From positions 1-64,000 of the forward strand of contig NZ_JNYJ01000011.1 in the NCBI RefSeq assembly GCF_000716715.1: DNA of 64,000 nt, given 5' to 3'. Shown piece by piece: positions 18,011 through 28,172 of the stretch. The translations under genes were made by a program, and so were the position numbers. Within the stretch, counting starts at the first letter, position 1. Each line of letters begins with the position of its first letter. Source of the DNA: Dactylosporangium aurantiacum (GTDB taxonomy: Bacteria; Actinomycetota; Actinomycetes; Mycobacteriales; Micromonosporaceae). The notes beneath the pieces are model-generated. The model saw only the letters and a list, made by a program, of their open reading frames with translations. It did not search any database and was not told the DNA's origin.

Positions 18011-20107
18011 ATGCGGCACCGGCTGCACCGACTCACCCCGGCGCTGCTCTCCCTGCTGGTCGGGCTGGTCGCCCTGCTCGCGCTCATCCCGCGGCCCGCG
18101 TCGGACACCGTGGCGCCGTCCGCCGACTACGTCATCATCGTCGGGGTCGCCGGGCTGCGCTGGGACGACGTCAACCCGACCGACACCCCGACGATGTGGC
18201 AGCTGGCGCAGGACGGCGCGATCGGCGCGCTGTCGGTGCGCTCCGCGCGGCGGGTCACCTGCGCCGGCGACGGCTGGCTCACGCTCGGCGCCGGCAACTA
18301 CGCGACGTTCACGACCGGCCCGGTCACCTCGCAGTGCCCGCCGCTGGCGGTGTCGATCTCGCCGGACGGGACGAGGACCGGCGCGTCGCTGCCCGACCAC
18401 GGCGGGGTCGTGGCGAAGAACCGGGCGCTGCACTGGGGCGCCCAGCCGGGGGCCCTCGCCGAGGGCGTGCGCTGCACCACCGCCGTCGGCCCGGGCGCCG
18501 CCGTCGCCGCGGCCAGGCCGTACGGGCGGGTCGACCGGTACGCCGACGCCGTCGACGAGAACCTGCTGTCGGCGTGCGCGCTGACCCTCGTCGACCTCGG
18601 CGAGATCACCGGGACCGACGCCGCGACCCGCGCCGGTGACGCCCGCCGCGCCGACGCCGCGCTCGCCCAGGTCATCGCCGACCGGCCGCAACGGGCCGTC
18701 GTCGTGCTCGCCGGCCTGTCCGACCTGGAGGCCGGCACCCGCCTGCACGTCGCGATCGCGCAGGGCCCCGGGTACACCGGCGGCTGGCTCACCTCGCCGT
18801 CGACGTCGCGGCCCGGGTACGTGCAGGTCGTCGACCTCGCCCCGACCGCCCTCGCCGCCCTGGACCGGCCGATCCCCGGCAAGCTCTTCGCCGGCGGCGC
18901 CGCCACCATGAGCGACGGGCGGCCCGGCTCCGTCGAGCAGGCCGTCGAGCGCCTCGCCGACGCCGACCGGGAGGCCAGCGTCCAGCAACGGGTCGGCTCG
19001 ACGTTCTTCACCCTGCTCGTGGTCGCCGAGCTGGCGCTGTTCCTGCTGGTGGTGCCGCTGCTGCGGTGGGCGCGGCGGCCCGCCGGCCCGGTCGCGCACC
19101 CGCCCGCGCCGCGCGTCGTCGTGCGCGCCGCGGAGGTGCTGCTCATCGCGGCGTCGCTGGCGGTGCCGGCGGCGCTCGTCGCGGACCTGCTGCCGTGGTG
19201 GCGGTGGTCGTCGCCGGGGCTCGGGTTCGCCGGGGTGACCCTCGCCGCGCTCGCCGCCGCGACCCTCGTCATCGCGTGGACGTCGTCGCGGAGCCGGGCC
19301 AACGCGCCGCTCGGCGGGGTCGCGGCCGTCGGCGCGCTCGCCGTCGCGCTCGACGTGCTCACCGGCGCGCGGCTGCAGCTCAACGGCGTCGCCGGGTACT
19401 CCGCCGCGGCCGGCGGCCGCTACGCCGGGGTCGGCGTCATCGGCCTCGGGCTGCTCGTCACCGGGGTGCTGCTCGGCGGTGCCAGCCTCGCGCAGCGCTT
19501 CGAGCGGCGGTGGCGGCCGTTCGTCATGGCCGTCGTCGGCGCCGCCGGGATGGTCGTCATCGCCAGCCCGTACCTCGGTGCCGACGCCTCCGGCGCGGTC
19601 GCGCTGACCGCCGGGGTGTGCGCGGCCGCGGCGATGGCCGTCGGCGGCTGGCTGACGATCACCCGGTTCGTCTGGGCGGTCGCGGCGGCGCTCGCGGTCA
19701 CCGCCGGCATCGGCGTGCTCGACCTGTTCCGCCCCGAGGACCAGCGCAGCAGCGTCGGCCGGCTCCTCGTGCGCACGCAGGACGGCACCGCCGGGTACAT
19801 CGCCCGGCGCATCGGCGAGGCGAACGTGGTGACAACGGTCACCAGCCCGTTGACGATCCTGGTGATCGGCACCGTGCTGTACGTGACGTTCGTGCTGCTG
19901 CGCGACTGGGGCGGGGTCCGCCGGCTGCTCGGGGTGTTCCCGCCGATGCGTGGCGCCCTCGCCGGGTTGGTGCTGGCCAGCCTGCTCGCCGGGGTCGTGG
20001 AGGGGGTGTCGCTCAACGTCCTCGGCGCCGCCCTCGCCACCGCCGCGCCGCTGACGGTCCTGGCGTGCCTGCGCGTGCTGGACCACGCCGACGACCGCAC
20101 CCGCTGA
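18011..20107 (+). CDS. membrane protein with alkaline-phosphatase-like ectodomain
   Basis: 698 aa. An N-terminal helix (LLSLLVGLVALLALIP) precedes an outside domain of ~280 residues that starts like alkaline phosphatase superfamily members (YVIIVGVAGLRWDDVNPTDTPTMWQLAQDGA cut at VGVAGLRWDD, then TCAGDGWLTLGAGNYA where the nucleophile would lie). From residue ~330 to the end there are ~10 transmembrane helices. It could remove a phosphate or phospho-group from exported glycans. The metal ligands are not all obvious, so activity is uncertain. ATG 18011 is preferred to TTG 18008. It lies 25 bp after the glycosyltransferase. Confidence 0.75.
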   Translation: MRHRLHRLTPALLSLLVGLVALLALIPRPASDTVAPSADYVIIVGVAGLRWDDVNPTDTPTMWQLAQDGAIGALSVRSARRVTCAGDGWLTLGAGNYATFTTGPVTSQCPPLAVSISPDGTRTGASLPDHGGVVAKNRALHWGAQPGALAEGVRCTTAVGPGAAVAAARPYGRVDRYADAVDENLLSACALTLVDLGEITGTDAATRAGDARRADAALAQVIADRPQRAVVVLAGLSDLEAGTRLHVAIAQGPGYTGGWLTSPSTSRPGYVQVVDLAPTALAALDRPIPGKLFAGGAATMSDGRPGSVEQAVERLADADREASVQQRVGSTFFTLLVVAELALFLLVVPLLRWARRPAGPVAHPPAPRVVVRAAEVLLIAASLAVPAALVADLLPWWRWSSPGLGFAGVTLAALAAATLVIAWTSSRSRANAPLGGVAAVGALAVALDVLTGARLQLNGVAGYSAAAGGRYAGVGVIGLGLLVTGVLLGGASLAQRFERRWRPFVMAVVGAAGMVVIASPYLGADASGAVALTAGVCAAAAMAVGGWLTITRFVWAVAAALAVTAGIGVLDLFRPEDQRSSVGRLLVRTQDGTAGYIARRIGEANVVTTVTSPLTILVIGTVLYVTFVLLRDWGGVRRLLGVFPPMRGALAGLVLASLLAGVVEGVSLNVLGAALATAAPLTVLACLRVLDHADDRTR

Positions 20108-20162
20108 GCGTCCCACCGGCTGAACCGGCCGGAGTGTCCGGAGCGGGGCCGTTCACCTGCTG

Positions 20163-20168
20163 TTAGGC
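20163..20168 (+). promoter_or_regulatory. possible -10 of a near-leaderless pyrG promoter
   Basis: TAGGCT at 20163-20168 lies ten bases before the pyrG GTG, with no Shine-Dalgarno site between. This spacing is typical of leaderless actinobacterial transcripts. The call rests on the hexamer alone. Confidence 0.35.
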
Positions 20169-20171
20169 TGA

Positions 20172-22480
<2,309 letters not shown>

Positions 22481-22490
22481 CGTCCGCGGC

Positions 22491-22516
22491 CCGGCCCGGG
22501 GGCGTCCCCGGGCCGG
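22491..22516. terminator. bidirectional hairpin between NUDIX and DUF1772 genes
   Basis: CCGGCCCGGGG (22491-22501) and its exact complement (22506-22516) flank GCGT. The 11-bp stem sits between two convergent genes, 10 bp after one stop and 6 bp before the other, so it probably serves both. Confidence 0.7.
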
Positions 22517-22522
22517 CGCCCG

Positions 22523-22996
22523 TCAGTGCCGCAGCAGCGCGACGGCGAGGGTGAGCAGCGCACCGGCCGAGGAGACCGTGCGGACCGTGTTCCACCGGTT
22601 CCACGACGCCTCGAACGCGGCCCGGGCCGCCGTGGGGTCGGTCAGGCCGGCGGCGTCGAGCTGGTCGTTCAGCGGCACGTTCACCGCCGCGGTGACGACG
22701 AAGACCACGGCGTAGAGCAGGGTCGCCGCGACCAGCCACGGCAGCATCGCCCGGTGCGCGCCGCCGAGGTGCAGCAGGACCGCGGCGAGCGCGGCGAGCA
22801 GGGCACCGACGTACGCGGTGAGGAACCAGCCGTTGAGGATCGCGGTGTTGATCTTCTGCATGACGTCGACGAACGTGCGGTCCTCGACGTGGCGCAGGGC
22901 GAGCATCACCGAGGTGGAGTAGGCGAAGAAGACGCCCGCGGACAGGCCGACGAAGAGGGTCGCCGCGGCGAGGACGGCGCTGCGCAACTGTTCCAT
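22523..22996 (-). CDS. DUF1772 membrane protein
   Basis: 157 aa with four predicted helices (LFVGLSAGVFFAYSTSVMLAL, AYVGALLAALAAVLLHL, LPWLVAATLLYAVVFVVTAAV, and a C-terminal SAGALLTLAVALL). The NVPLNDQL motif and ASWNRWNTVRT fit DUF1772, a family that includes fungal anthrone oxygenase-like proteins. Function in bacteria is unknown. It is divergent from an AraC-type regulator 75 bp away that may control it. Confidence 0.85.
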   Translation of the reverse strand: MEQLRSAVLAAATLFVGLSAGVFFAYSTSVMLALRHVEDRTFVDVMQKINTAILNGWFLTAYVGALLAALAAVLLHLGGAHRAMLPWLVAATLLYAVVFVVTAAVNVPLNDQLDAAGLTDPTAARAAFEASWNRWNTVRTVSSAGALLTLAVALLRH

Positions 22997-23071
22997 GCCG
23001 ACCAGTCAATCCCCCGCGGCGCAGACGGGCCATGGCCGAGCATCGCCGATGCATGTGTCATCGTCTACGGT

Positions 23072-23995
23072 GTGGACGCGTTGACGGCGCTGCTGGACGG
23101 GCCGCGGGCCCGCGGGGCGTTCCTGCTGCGCTCGGTGCTCACCCCGCCGTGGTCGCTGCGGATCCGCGACGAGGCGCCCCTTGCACTGGTCGCGATGGTG
23201 CGCGGCGAGGCCACGTACGTCCCCGACCACGGCGCCGCCCGCACCATCGGGCCCGGTGACGTGATGGTGGTGCGCGGGCCCGGGCACTACACGGTGGCCG
23301 ACCCGCCCGGCACGCCGCCGCAGGTCGTCATCCACCCGGGGCAGCGGTGCACCACCCCCGACGGCCGGGACCTCGCCGCGGAGATGCACCTCGGGGTCCG
23401 CACCTGGGGCACCGACCCCGACGGCCCGACGCTCGTCCTCACCGGCGCCTACGAGCTGGCCGGCGAGGTCGGCCGCCGCCTGCTCACCGCGCTGCCCGAC
23501 GCGCTCGTGGTCCGCGAGGAGGGGCCCCTCGTCGGGCTGCTGGCGCAGGAGATCGCCAAGGACCGCGCCGGGCAGGAGGCGGTCCTGGACCGGCTGCTGG
23601 ACCTGATGCTCATCTCCGCGCTGCGCGGCTGGCTCGACCGGCCCGAGGCGGGCGCCCCCGGCTGGTACCGGGCGCAGGCGGACCCCGTCGTCGGCCCGGC
23701 CCTCGCGCTGCTGCACCACAACCCGGCGCACCCGTGGACGGTCGCCACCCTCGCCGCGAAGGTCGGCGTGTCCCGGGCGCTGCTGGCGCGGCGCTTCGCC
23801 GAGGTCGTGGGGGAGCCGCCGATGGCGTACCTGACCGGCTGGCGCCTCGCCCTCGCCGCCGACCTGCTGCTGGAGCCCGGCGCGACGCTCGGCGCGGTGG
23901 CCCGGCGGGTGGGCTACGGGGGTGCTTTCGCGCTCAGCGCGGCGTTCAAGCGTGTCCGCGGCGTGAGCCCCCAGCAGCATCGTGGACAATCCTGA
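23072..23995 (+). CDS. AraC-family regulator (cupin sensor)
   Basis: 307 aa. The N-terminal ~190 residues are a cupin-like sensor (AraC_binding_2/cupin_6 type; GEATYVPDHGAART, GDVMVVRGPGHYTVAD). The C-terminal HTH_18 starts near residue 215 (HNPAHPWTVATLAAKVGVSR, then RRVGYGGAFALSAAFKRVRG). The cupin_6 group often controls divergent oxidoreductase or membrane genes; here the divergent partner is the DUF1772 gene. GTG 23072 starts it (TTG 23081 possible). The stop codon lies inside a 22-bp palindrome. Confidence 0.88.
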   Translation: MDALTALLDGPRARGAFLLRSVLTPPWSLRIRDEAPLALVAMVRGEATYVPDHGAARTIGPGDVMVVRGPGHYTVADPPGTPPQVVIHPGQRCTTPDGRDLAAEMHLGVRTWGTDPDGPTLVLTGAYELAGEVGRRLLTALPDALVVREEGPLVGLLAQEIAKDRAGQEAVLDRLLDLMLISALRGWLDRPEAGAPGWYRAQADPVVGPALALLHHNPAHPWTVATLAAKVGVSRALLARRFAEVVGEPPMAYLTGWRLALAADLLLEPGATLGAVARRVGYGGAFALSAAFKRVRGVSPQQHRGQS

Positions 23996-24014
23996 CATGT
24001 CACGTGACATGTCA
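23993..24014. promoter_or_regulatory. 22-bp perfect palindrome at the regulator/YchJ junction
   Basis: Two TGACATGTCA decamers separated by CG form one perfect 22-bp palindrome. It covers the stop codon of the AraC gene and the first codons of the YchJ-like gene. The decamer is also the core of the MarR operator at 44138-44151, so the same regulator may bind here. Confidence 0.6.
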
Positions 24015-24380
24015 CTCTGCCCGTGCGGGCTCGGCGAGCCCTACGACGACTGCTGCGGCCGCTTCCACCGGGGCGCCGGGACACCGCCGAGCGCCGAGCT
24101 GCTGATGCGTGCCCGGTACAGCGCGTACGTGGTCGGCGACCGCGACTTCCTGCTGCGCACCTGGCACGACAAGACCCGGCCGCGGCTGCTCACGGTCGAG
24201 GACGGCCAGCACTGGAAGGGCCTGCACATCCTGGGGCGCACCGGCGGCGGCCTGTTCGACACCGAGGGCACCGTGGAGTTCAAGGCCCGCTACGAGGCCG
24301 ACGGCAAGCCCGGGGTGATGCACGACACCAGCCGGTTCGTGAAGGCCGACGGGGTGTGGTACTACGTCGACGAGGTCTGA
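23997..24380 (+). CDS. YchJ/UPF0225-like SEC-C protein
   Basis: 127 aa. The N-terminal SEC-C zinc-binding motif is CPCGLGEPYDDCCGRFH. Next comes the YchJ core LMRARYSAYVVGDRDFLLRTWH and the C-terminal VEFKARYEADGKPGVMHDTSRF. This family is small and cytoplasmic, with an NTF2-like fold and unknown function. Starts at ATG 23997 or 24009 are possible; both lie inside the 22-bp palindrome. It follows the AraC stop by one base. Its 3' end overlaps the convergent GNAT gene by 19 bp. Confidence 0.88.
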   Translation: MSRDMSLCPCGLGEPYDDCCGRFHRGAGTPPSAELLMRARYSAYVVGDRDFLLRTWHDKTRPRLLTVEDGQHWKGLHILGRTGGGLFDTEGTVEFKARYEADGKPGVMHDTSRFVKADGVWYYVDEV

Positions 24381-24928
24381 CGGGCCCGCCACTCCCGGTC
24401 GAGCATCGCGTAGACGTACTGGTCGCCGAACTCGCCCTTGAACAGCTCGTCCTCGACGAAGTGCGCCTCGCGGCGCATGCCGAGCCGGGACAGCAGCTGC
24501 CAGGAGGGCACGTTGCGGGTGTCGCACTTGCCGCAGATGCGGTGCAGGCCGAGCTCGTCGAAGCCCAGGCGCAGCATCGCCTCCGACGCCTCCCGGGCGT
24601 AGCCCCTGCCCTGGAAGTCGGGGTGCAGGACGAAACCGAGCTCGCCCTGGCGGCTCAGCGCGCTCTCCCACTTCAGCACGACCTGGCCGATGACCCGGCC
24701 GCCGAGGTCCATCGCCAGGACCAGCCACTGCCCCTCGGCGGTGAGCGCGTCCTGGGCGATGCGGTTCTTCAGCGAGGCCCGGGTCATCTCCTCGTCGTGG
24801 ACCTCCCAGTAGAGGTAGCGCACCACGTCGGGATCGCCGGTGAGGGCGTGCAGGTCGTCGAAGTCGCCCTCGGTGAACGGGCGCAGCGCCAGGCGCGCGG
24901 TCCGGATGGGGTAGGAGGGGCGGAGCAC
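24362..24928 (-). CDS. GNAT acetyltransferase (RimJ/RimL type)
   Basis: 188 aa. Acetyltransferase_3 fold: TARLALRPFTEGDFDDLHAL, then GELGFVLHPDFQGRGYAREA (acetyl-CoA loop RGYAREA), and NVPSWQLLSRLGMRREAHFV. Such enzymes acetylate N-termini of proteins or small molecules; target unknown. GTG 24928 is the start (MLRPSYPIRTARL). It lies 9 bp after the ATP-binding gene and is probably transcribed with it. Confidence 0.88.
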   Translation of the reverse strand: MLRPSYPIRTARLALRPFTEGDFDDLHALTGDPDVVRYLYWEVHDEEMTRASLKNRIAQDALTAEGQWLVLAMDLGGRVIGQVVLKWESALSRQGELGFVLHPDFQGRGYAREASEAMLRLGFDELGLHRICGKCDTRNVPSWQLLSRLGMRREAHFVEDELFKGEFGDQYVYAMLDREWRARQTSST

Positions 24929-24937
24929 GTCAGGATG

Positions 24938-25342
24938 CTAACCCGCCAGTGAGCTGCGCAGCGTGACAATTGTGCCGGCGGGCGTCGACAGCACCGTGAC
25001 CTCGTCGACCAGGTGCCGGGCCAGCCACAGGCCGCGGCCGCTGACCGCGTGGCTCGGCGGCAGCGTCCGGCCGTCCAGCCGCTCCGCGGGGATGCCGGAG
25101 CCCTTGTCGGTGACCTCGCACAGCAGCTCGCCGCCGGACGTCCACAGCCGCACCGCGCCGCGCCCGCCGGCGTGGCGCACCGCGTTGGTGACGATCTCGT
25201 TGACGGCCAGCACGTAGTCCTCGAGGCGCTGGCCGAGCAGCCCGACGGCCGCGGCGGCACGGCTCACGGCGTGCCGCACCGGGGTGATCTGCTCAGCGTC
25301 GAACTCCTCGACGAGCAGCGCCGTCTCGACGGCCTCGGCCAC
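24938..25342 (-). CDS. RsbW-like ATP-binding (anti-sigma type) protein
   Basis: 134 aa HATPase_c_2 protein. The N box is LAVNEIVTNAVRHAG, the G1 box VTDKGSGIP, and the G2 box SGRGLWLARHLVDEV. This group contains anti-sigma factor kinases (RsbW, SpoIIAB) and stand-alone ATP-binding partners of STAS proteins in Streptomyces-like bacteria. No anti-anti-sigma gene is adjacent, so its partner is unknown. GTG 25342 is selected because AAAGGTGA lies 6 bp upstream; a longer start would add 22 odd residues. Confidence 0.85.
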   Translation of the reverse strand: MAEAVETALLVEEFDAEQITPVRHAVSRAAAAVGLLGQRLEDYVLAVNEIVTNAVRHAGGRGAVRLWTSGGELLCEVTDKGSGIPAERLDGRTLPPSHAVSGRGLWLARHLVDEVTVLSTPAGTIVTLRSSLAG

Positions 25343-25434
25343 GGTGTCACCTTTCCGCTGCGTCTCCGCTGCGACGTGCCGAGAGTACCCCGCCCCGCCG
25401 CGGAACACGCGCCGAAGTCACCCTGCAGTGCAAG

Positions 25435-25890
25435 ATGCAGACCGGAACCCGCATCCTTGACGGCGTGGACGACGACTTGCGGGTCACCGACGACATTGCA
25501 CTGCCGCGCGCCGAGCTCGGGTGGCGGTTCAGCCGCTCCGGCGGGCCCGGCGGGCAGTCGGTGAACACCACCGACTCCCGCGTCGAGCTGCGCTTCGACC
25601 TGGCCGCGACGCAGGCGCTGCCGGAGCCGCTCAAGGAGCGGGCGCTGCTGCGGCTGGCCAACCGGCTCGTCGACGGGGTGCTGTCGATCGTCGCGTCGGA
25701 GCACCGCTCGCAGCTGCAGAACCGGCGCGCGGCCGAGGAGCGCCTGGTCGCGGTGATCGCGCAGGCGATCGCCCCGCCACCCAGGCCGCGGAAACGGACG
25801 AAACCCTCCAAAGGTGCCATCGAGCGGCGGCTCACCGACAAGCGCCGCACCGCGCTGCGCAAACAGGAGCGCCGCCGCCCCCAGGATTAG
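25435..25890 (+). CDS. arfB: ArfB-type ribosome rescue hydrolase
   Basis: 151 aa. The peptidyl-tRNA hydrolase motif GGPGGQSVNTTDSRVELRF carries the catalytic GGQ. A basic C-terminal tail follows (KRTKPSKGAIERRLTDKRR and so on), which in ArfB/YaeJ inserts in the mRNA channel of stalled ribosomes. No codon-recognition domain is present, unlike release factors RF1/2. ATG 25435 is used; GTG 25465 is the alternative. Confidence 0.9.
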   Translation: MQTGTRILDGVDDDLRVTDDIALPRAELGWRFSRSGGPGGQSVNTTDSRVELRFDLAATQALPEPLKERALLRLANRLVDGVLSIVASEHRSQLQNRRAAEERLVAVIAQAIAPPPRPRKRTKPSKGAIERRLTDKRRTALRKQERRRPQD

Positions 25891-25901
25891 AAGATCAGGA
25901 T

Positions 25902-26615
25902 GTGGTACGACTCCCGGCCCTCCTGCTCGTCGTGACCCTGCTCGCGGCCTGCACCTCCGGTGCGCCGTCGCCCGGCGGGACGGCGCGGGCGCAGGAGACG
26001 CCGGGCCACCCGCCGCAGACCGGCGCCCTGCCCGGGATCTCCGACGTGCCGGCGCCGGCCGCGGGCCGCAGCCCCGTGCCGTCCACCGGCTGGGAGGTCA
26101 CCGTCTACTACACCGCCGTCGCCGACCTGCACGGCGGCGCGTCGCAGCAGGTCACCGGCTGCCCGACGATCGACTGCCGCAAGGGCCGCGACCAGCGTGA
26201 CCTCGGCACGTTCCCGGCGTCGTTCGTCAAGGCCGTCAAGGACGAGGGGACCGGACGCACCGCCGACGGGCGGTACCTCAACTGGTCCTACGACACCGGG
26301 TACTGGATGGACACCGCCCCGCGCGACACCGCCGGCCGCCCTCTCGTGCCGTGGGTGTCCGCCGCCGCCGACGGTGACGTGCTGCCCGCCGGCACCCGCT
26401 TCAGCGTCCTGCGGTGCGGCACCGCCGAGGTGACCGCCGCCGTCTGCGCCCGGCTCAAGGCCCCGACCTGGACCGTCGTCGACGAGTTCACCCCCGGCCT
26501 GGGCGGCTCGAAGCACGTCGACGTCTACATCGGCGAGGAGACCGGCCCCGGCTTCACCGGCTCCGACCTGTACACGACCCTCGACAACGCCACTCTGTCC
26601 GTGCTGCGGGCATGA
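25902..26615 (+). CDS. secreted lipoprotein with 3D-like domain
   Basis: 237 aa. The N-terminus is a lipoprotein signal (LLLVVTLLAACTSG; lipobox LAAC). Residues ~40-60 are Pro-rich. The domain from WEVTVYYTAVADLHGGA to KHVDVYIGEETGPGF contains motifs of the 3D/MltA-like double-psi barrel (GSKHVDVYIG). Domains of this kind bind or cleave cell-wall glycans, but the catalytic Asp set is not certain. GTG 25902 has AGGA immediately upstream and lies 11 bp after arfB. Confidence 0.75.
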   Translation: MVRLPALLLVVTLLAACTSGAPSPGGTARAQETPGHPPQTGALPGISDVPAPAAGRSPVPSTGWEVTVYYTAVADLHGGASQQVTGCPTIDCRKGRDQRDLGTFPASFVKAVKDEGTGRTADGRYLNWSYDTGYWMDTAPRDTAGRPLVPWVSAAADGDVLPAGTRFSVLRCGTAEVTAAVCARLKAPTWTVVDEFTPGLGGSKHVDVYIGEETGPGFTGSDLYTTLDNATLSVLRA

Positions 26616-26622
26616 TGAAGGA

Positions 26623-27258
26623 ATGAAGGTCATCGTCTTCGGCGCCACCGGCATGGTCGGCAAGGGTGTGCTGCGCGAGTGCCTGCTCGCCGGGGACGTC
26701 ACTGAGGTCCTCGTCGTCGGGCGGTCCCCGACCGGGCAGCGGCACCCGAAGCTGCGCGAGGTCACGCACACCGACTTCACCGACTTCACCGGCGTCGGCC
26801 TCACCGGCTACGACGCCTGCTTCTTCTGCCTCGGCGTCAGCTCCGTCGGCATGTCGGCGGAGGTGTACCGGCACATCACGGTCGACTACACCCTCGCCGC
26901 CGCGCGGGCCGTGTCACCGGGCAGCACCTTCGTCTACGTGTCCGGGGCCGGCACCGGCACCACCCGCCGCGCCCGGTGGGCCCAGGTGAAGGGCGCCACC
27001 GAGGACGCGCTGCTCGGCATGGACCTGCGGGCCTACATGTTCCGGCCCGGGTTCATCCAACCCCGGCACGGCGCCGTGTCGAAGGTCCGGCTGTTCCGCG
27101 TGCTGTACACGCTGCTGCGCCCGGTGACCGGCCCGCTGGTGCGCTTCGCGCCCGGCATCGCCACCAGCACCGAGCAGATCGGCCGGGCGATGCTGCGGGT
27201 CGCCCGGGAGGGCGCGCCGAAACGGATCCTGGAGTCCCGCGACATCGCCGCGCTCTGA
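26623..27258 (+). CDS. NAD(P)-binding Rossmann protein (atypical SDR)
   Basis: 211 aa. The N-terminus KVIVFGATGMVGKGV is the GxxGxxG dinucleotide loop of atypical/NmrA-like SDRs. Next comes FCLGVSSVGMSAEVYRHITVD and FVYVSGAGTGTT. The usual YxxxK is not evident; the homologous place reads ARWAQVKGATEDALL with the Lys kept. Substrate unknown. It starts 7 bp after the lipoprotein stop with the GATGAAGGAATG context giving AAGGA. Confidence 0.85.
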   Translation: MKVIVFGATGMVGKGVLRECLLAGDVTEVLVVGRSPTGQRHPKLREVTHTDFTDFTGVGLTGYDACFFCLGVSSVGMSAEVYRHITVDYTLAAARAVSPGSTFVYVSGAGTGTTRRARWAQVKGATEDALLGMDLRAYMFRPGFIQPRHGAVSKVRLFRVLYTLLRPVTGPLVRFAPGIATSTEQIGRAMLRVAREGAPKRILESRDIAAL

Positions 27259-27262
27259 ACCC

Positions 27263-27997
27263 CTACTTCGGCACCTGCCAGCGCTGGTTCGCGGAGTTGT
27301 CGCAGTCCCACTGGCGGGCCGCCGCGCCCGGGGCGGGGCTGCCGGAGTCGACGCCGATGCAGCGGCCGCTGTTGAGACTGACGAACCGGAACCCGTCGCC
27401 GTCGCGCTGCAGCCGCCACTGCTGGTTGGGCCCGCCGTGGCAGTCCCACTGCAGGACCTGGGCCCCGTTGTCCTTCGACGCGCCGTTGACGTCCAGGCAG
27501 CGGTTGTCCTTCGTGTTGACGAACGCGTACACGTCCTGGGTGCCGGCCACCGCCTGCGGCATCCACACCTGCGTCGGGTTGTTGTCGCACGGCATCTGGG
27601 TCGCGGCACCGCCGTTGCCCTCCGCGGCCTGCAGGCACAGCCCCGAGTGCGAGGCCCGCAGCAGCGTCGGCTTCGCCGGCAGCAGCCCCTGCGGCGGTGC
27701 CGTCGACGCCGCGGCGCTCGACGGCGGCGGCGCCGGGGCGCTGGACCCGGCCTGCGACGGGGGCGGCCCGGCCGGCGCCGCGGTCTGCTGCTCGGCGAGG
27801 CTCGGGCCGCCCTCGCCGTCGCCGCCGCCCTGGAAGGCGAAGATGAGACCGGCGATGACCGCGACCACCAGGAACGCGAACGCGCCGAACAGCAGCGGGT
27901 CCTGCGTGATGCGCGGCCACGCACCGCGCGGTGCGCCAGGCGGTGCGCCGGCCGGCGCACCGGGCGGCGTCGGGCGGGGCCCGCCGTAGACGGTCAT
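27263..27997 (-). CDS. membrane-anchored ricin-B lectin protein
   Basis: 244 aa. A cytoplasmic Pro/Gly/Ala-rich N-terminus precedes one helix (LLFGAFAFLVVAVIAGLIFAF, ~residues 35-55), a Pro/Ala/Ser linker, and an extracytoplasmic beta-trefoil of three subdomains with QxW motifs (TQVWMP, NQQWRL, NQRWQV) and paired Cys. Ricin-type lectins bind galactose or xylan-type sugars; the ligand is unknown. It is convergent with the SDR gene 4 bp away. Confidence 0.88.
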   Translation of the reverse strand: MTVYGGPRPTPPGAPAGAPPGAPRGAWPRITQDPLLFGAFAFLVVAVIAGLIFAFQGGGDGEGGPSLAEQQTAAPAGPPPSQAGSSAPAPPPSSAAASTAPPQGLLPAKPTLLRASHSGLCLQAAEGNGGAATQMPCDNNPTQVWMPQAVAGTQDVYAFVNTKDNRCLDVNGASKDNGAQVLQWDCHGGPNQQWRLQRDGDGFRFVSLNSGRCIGVDSGSPAPGAAARQWDCDNSANQRWQVPK

Positions 27998-28172
27998 GGC
28001 CGCACAGCATAGATCAGCCGTCCGGGCGGCCGTTGCCGGCCAGCAGGCGACACTGTGTCAATCCGCCGGCGGAGGAGTTCACACTGTGCAGCCTTCGCGG
28101 GCCGTTGCGGGGCCATAGACTGCCGCTGGTACACGCAGCGTCACGGTCGCCGCTGGAGAGGGGTCACGAAAC

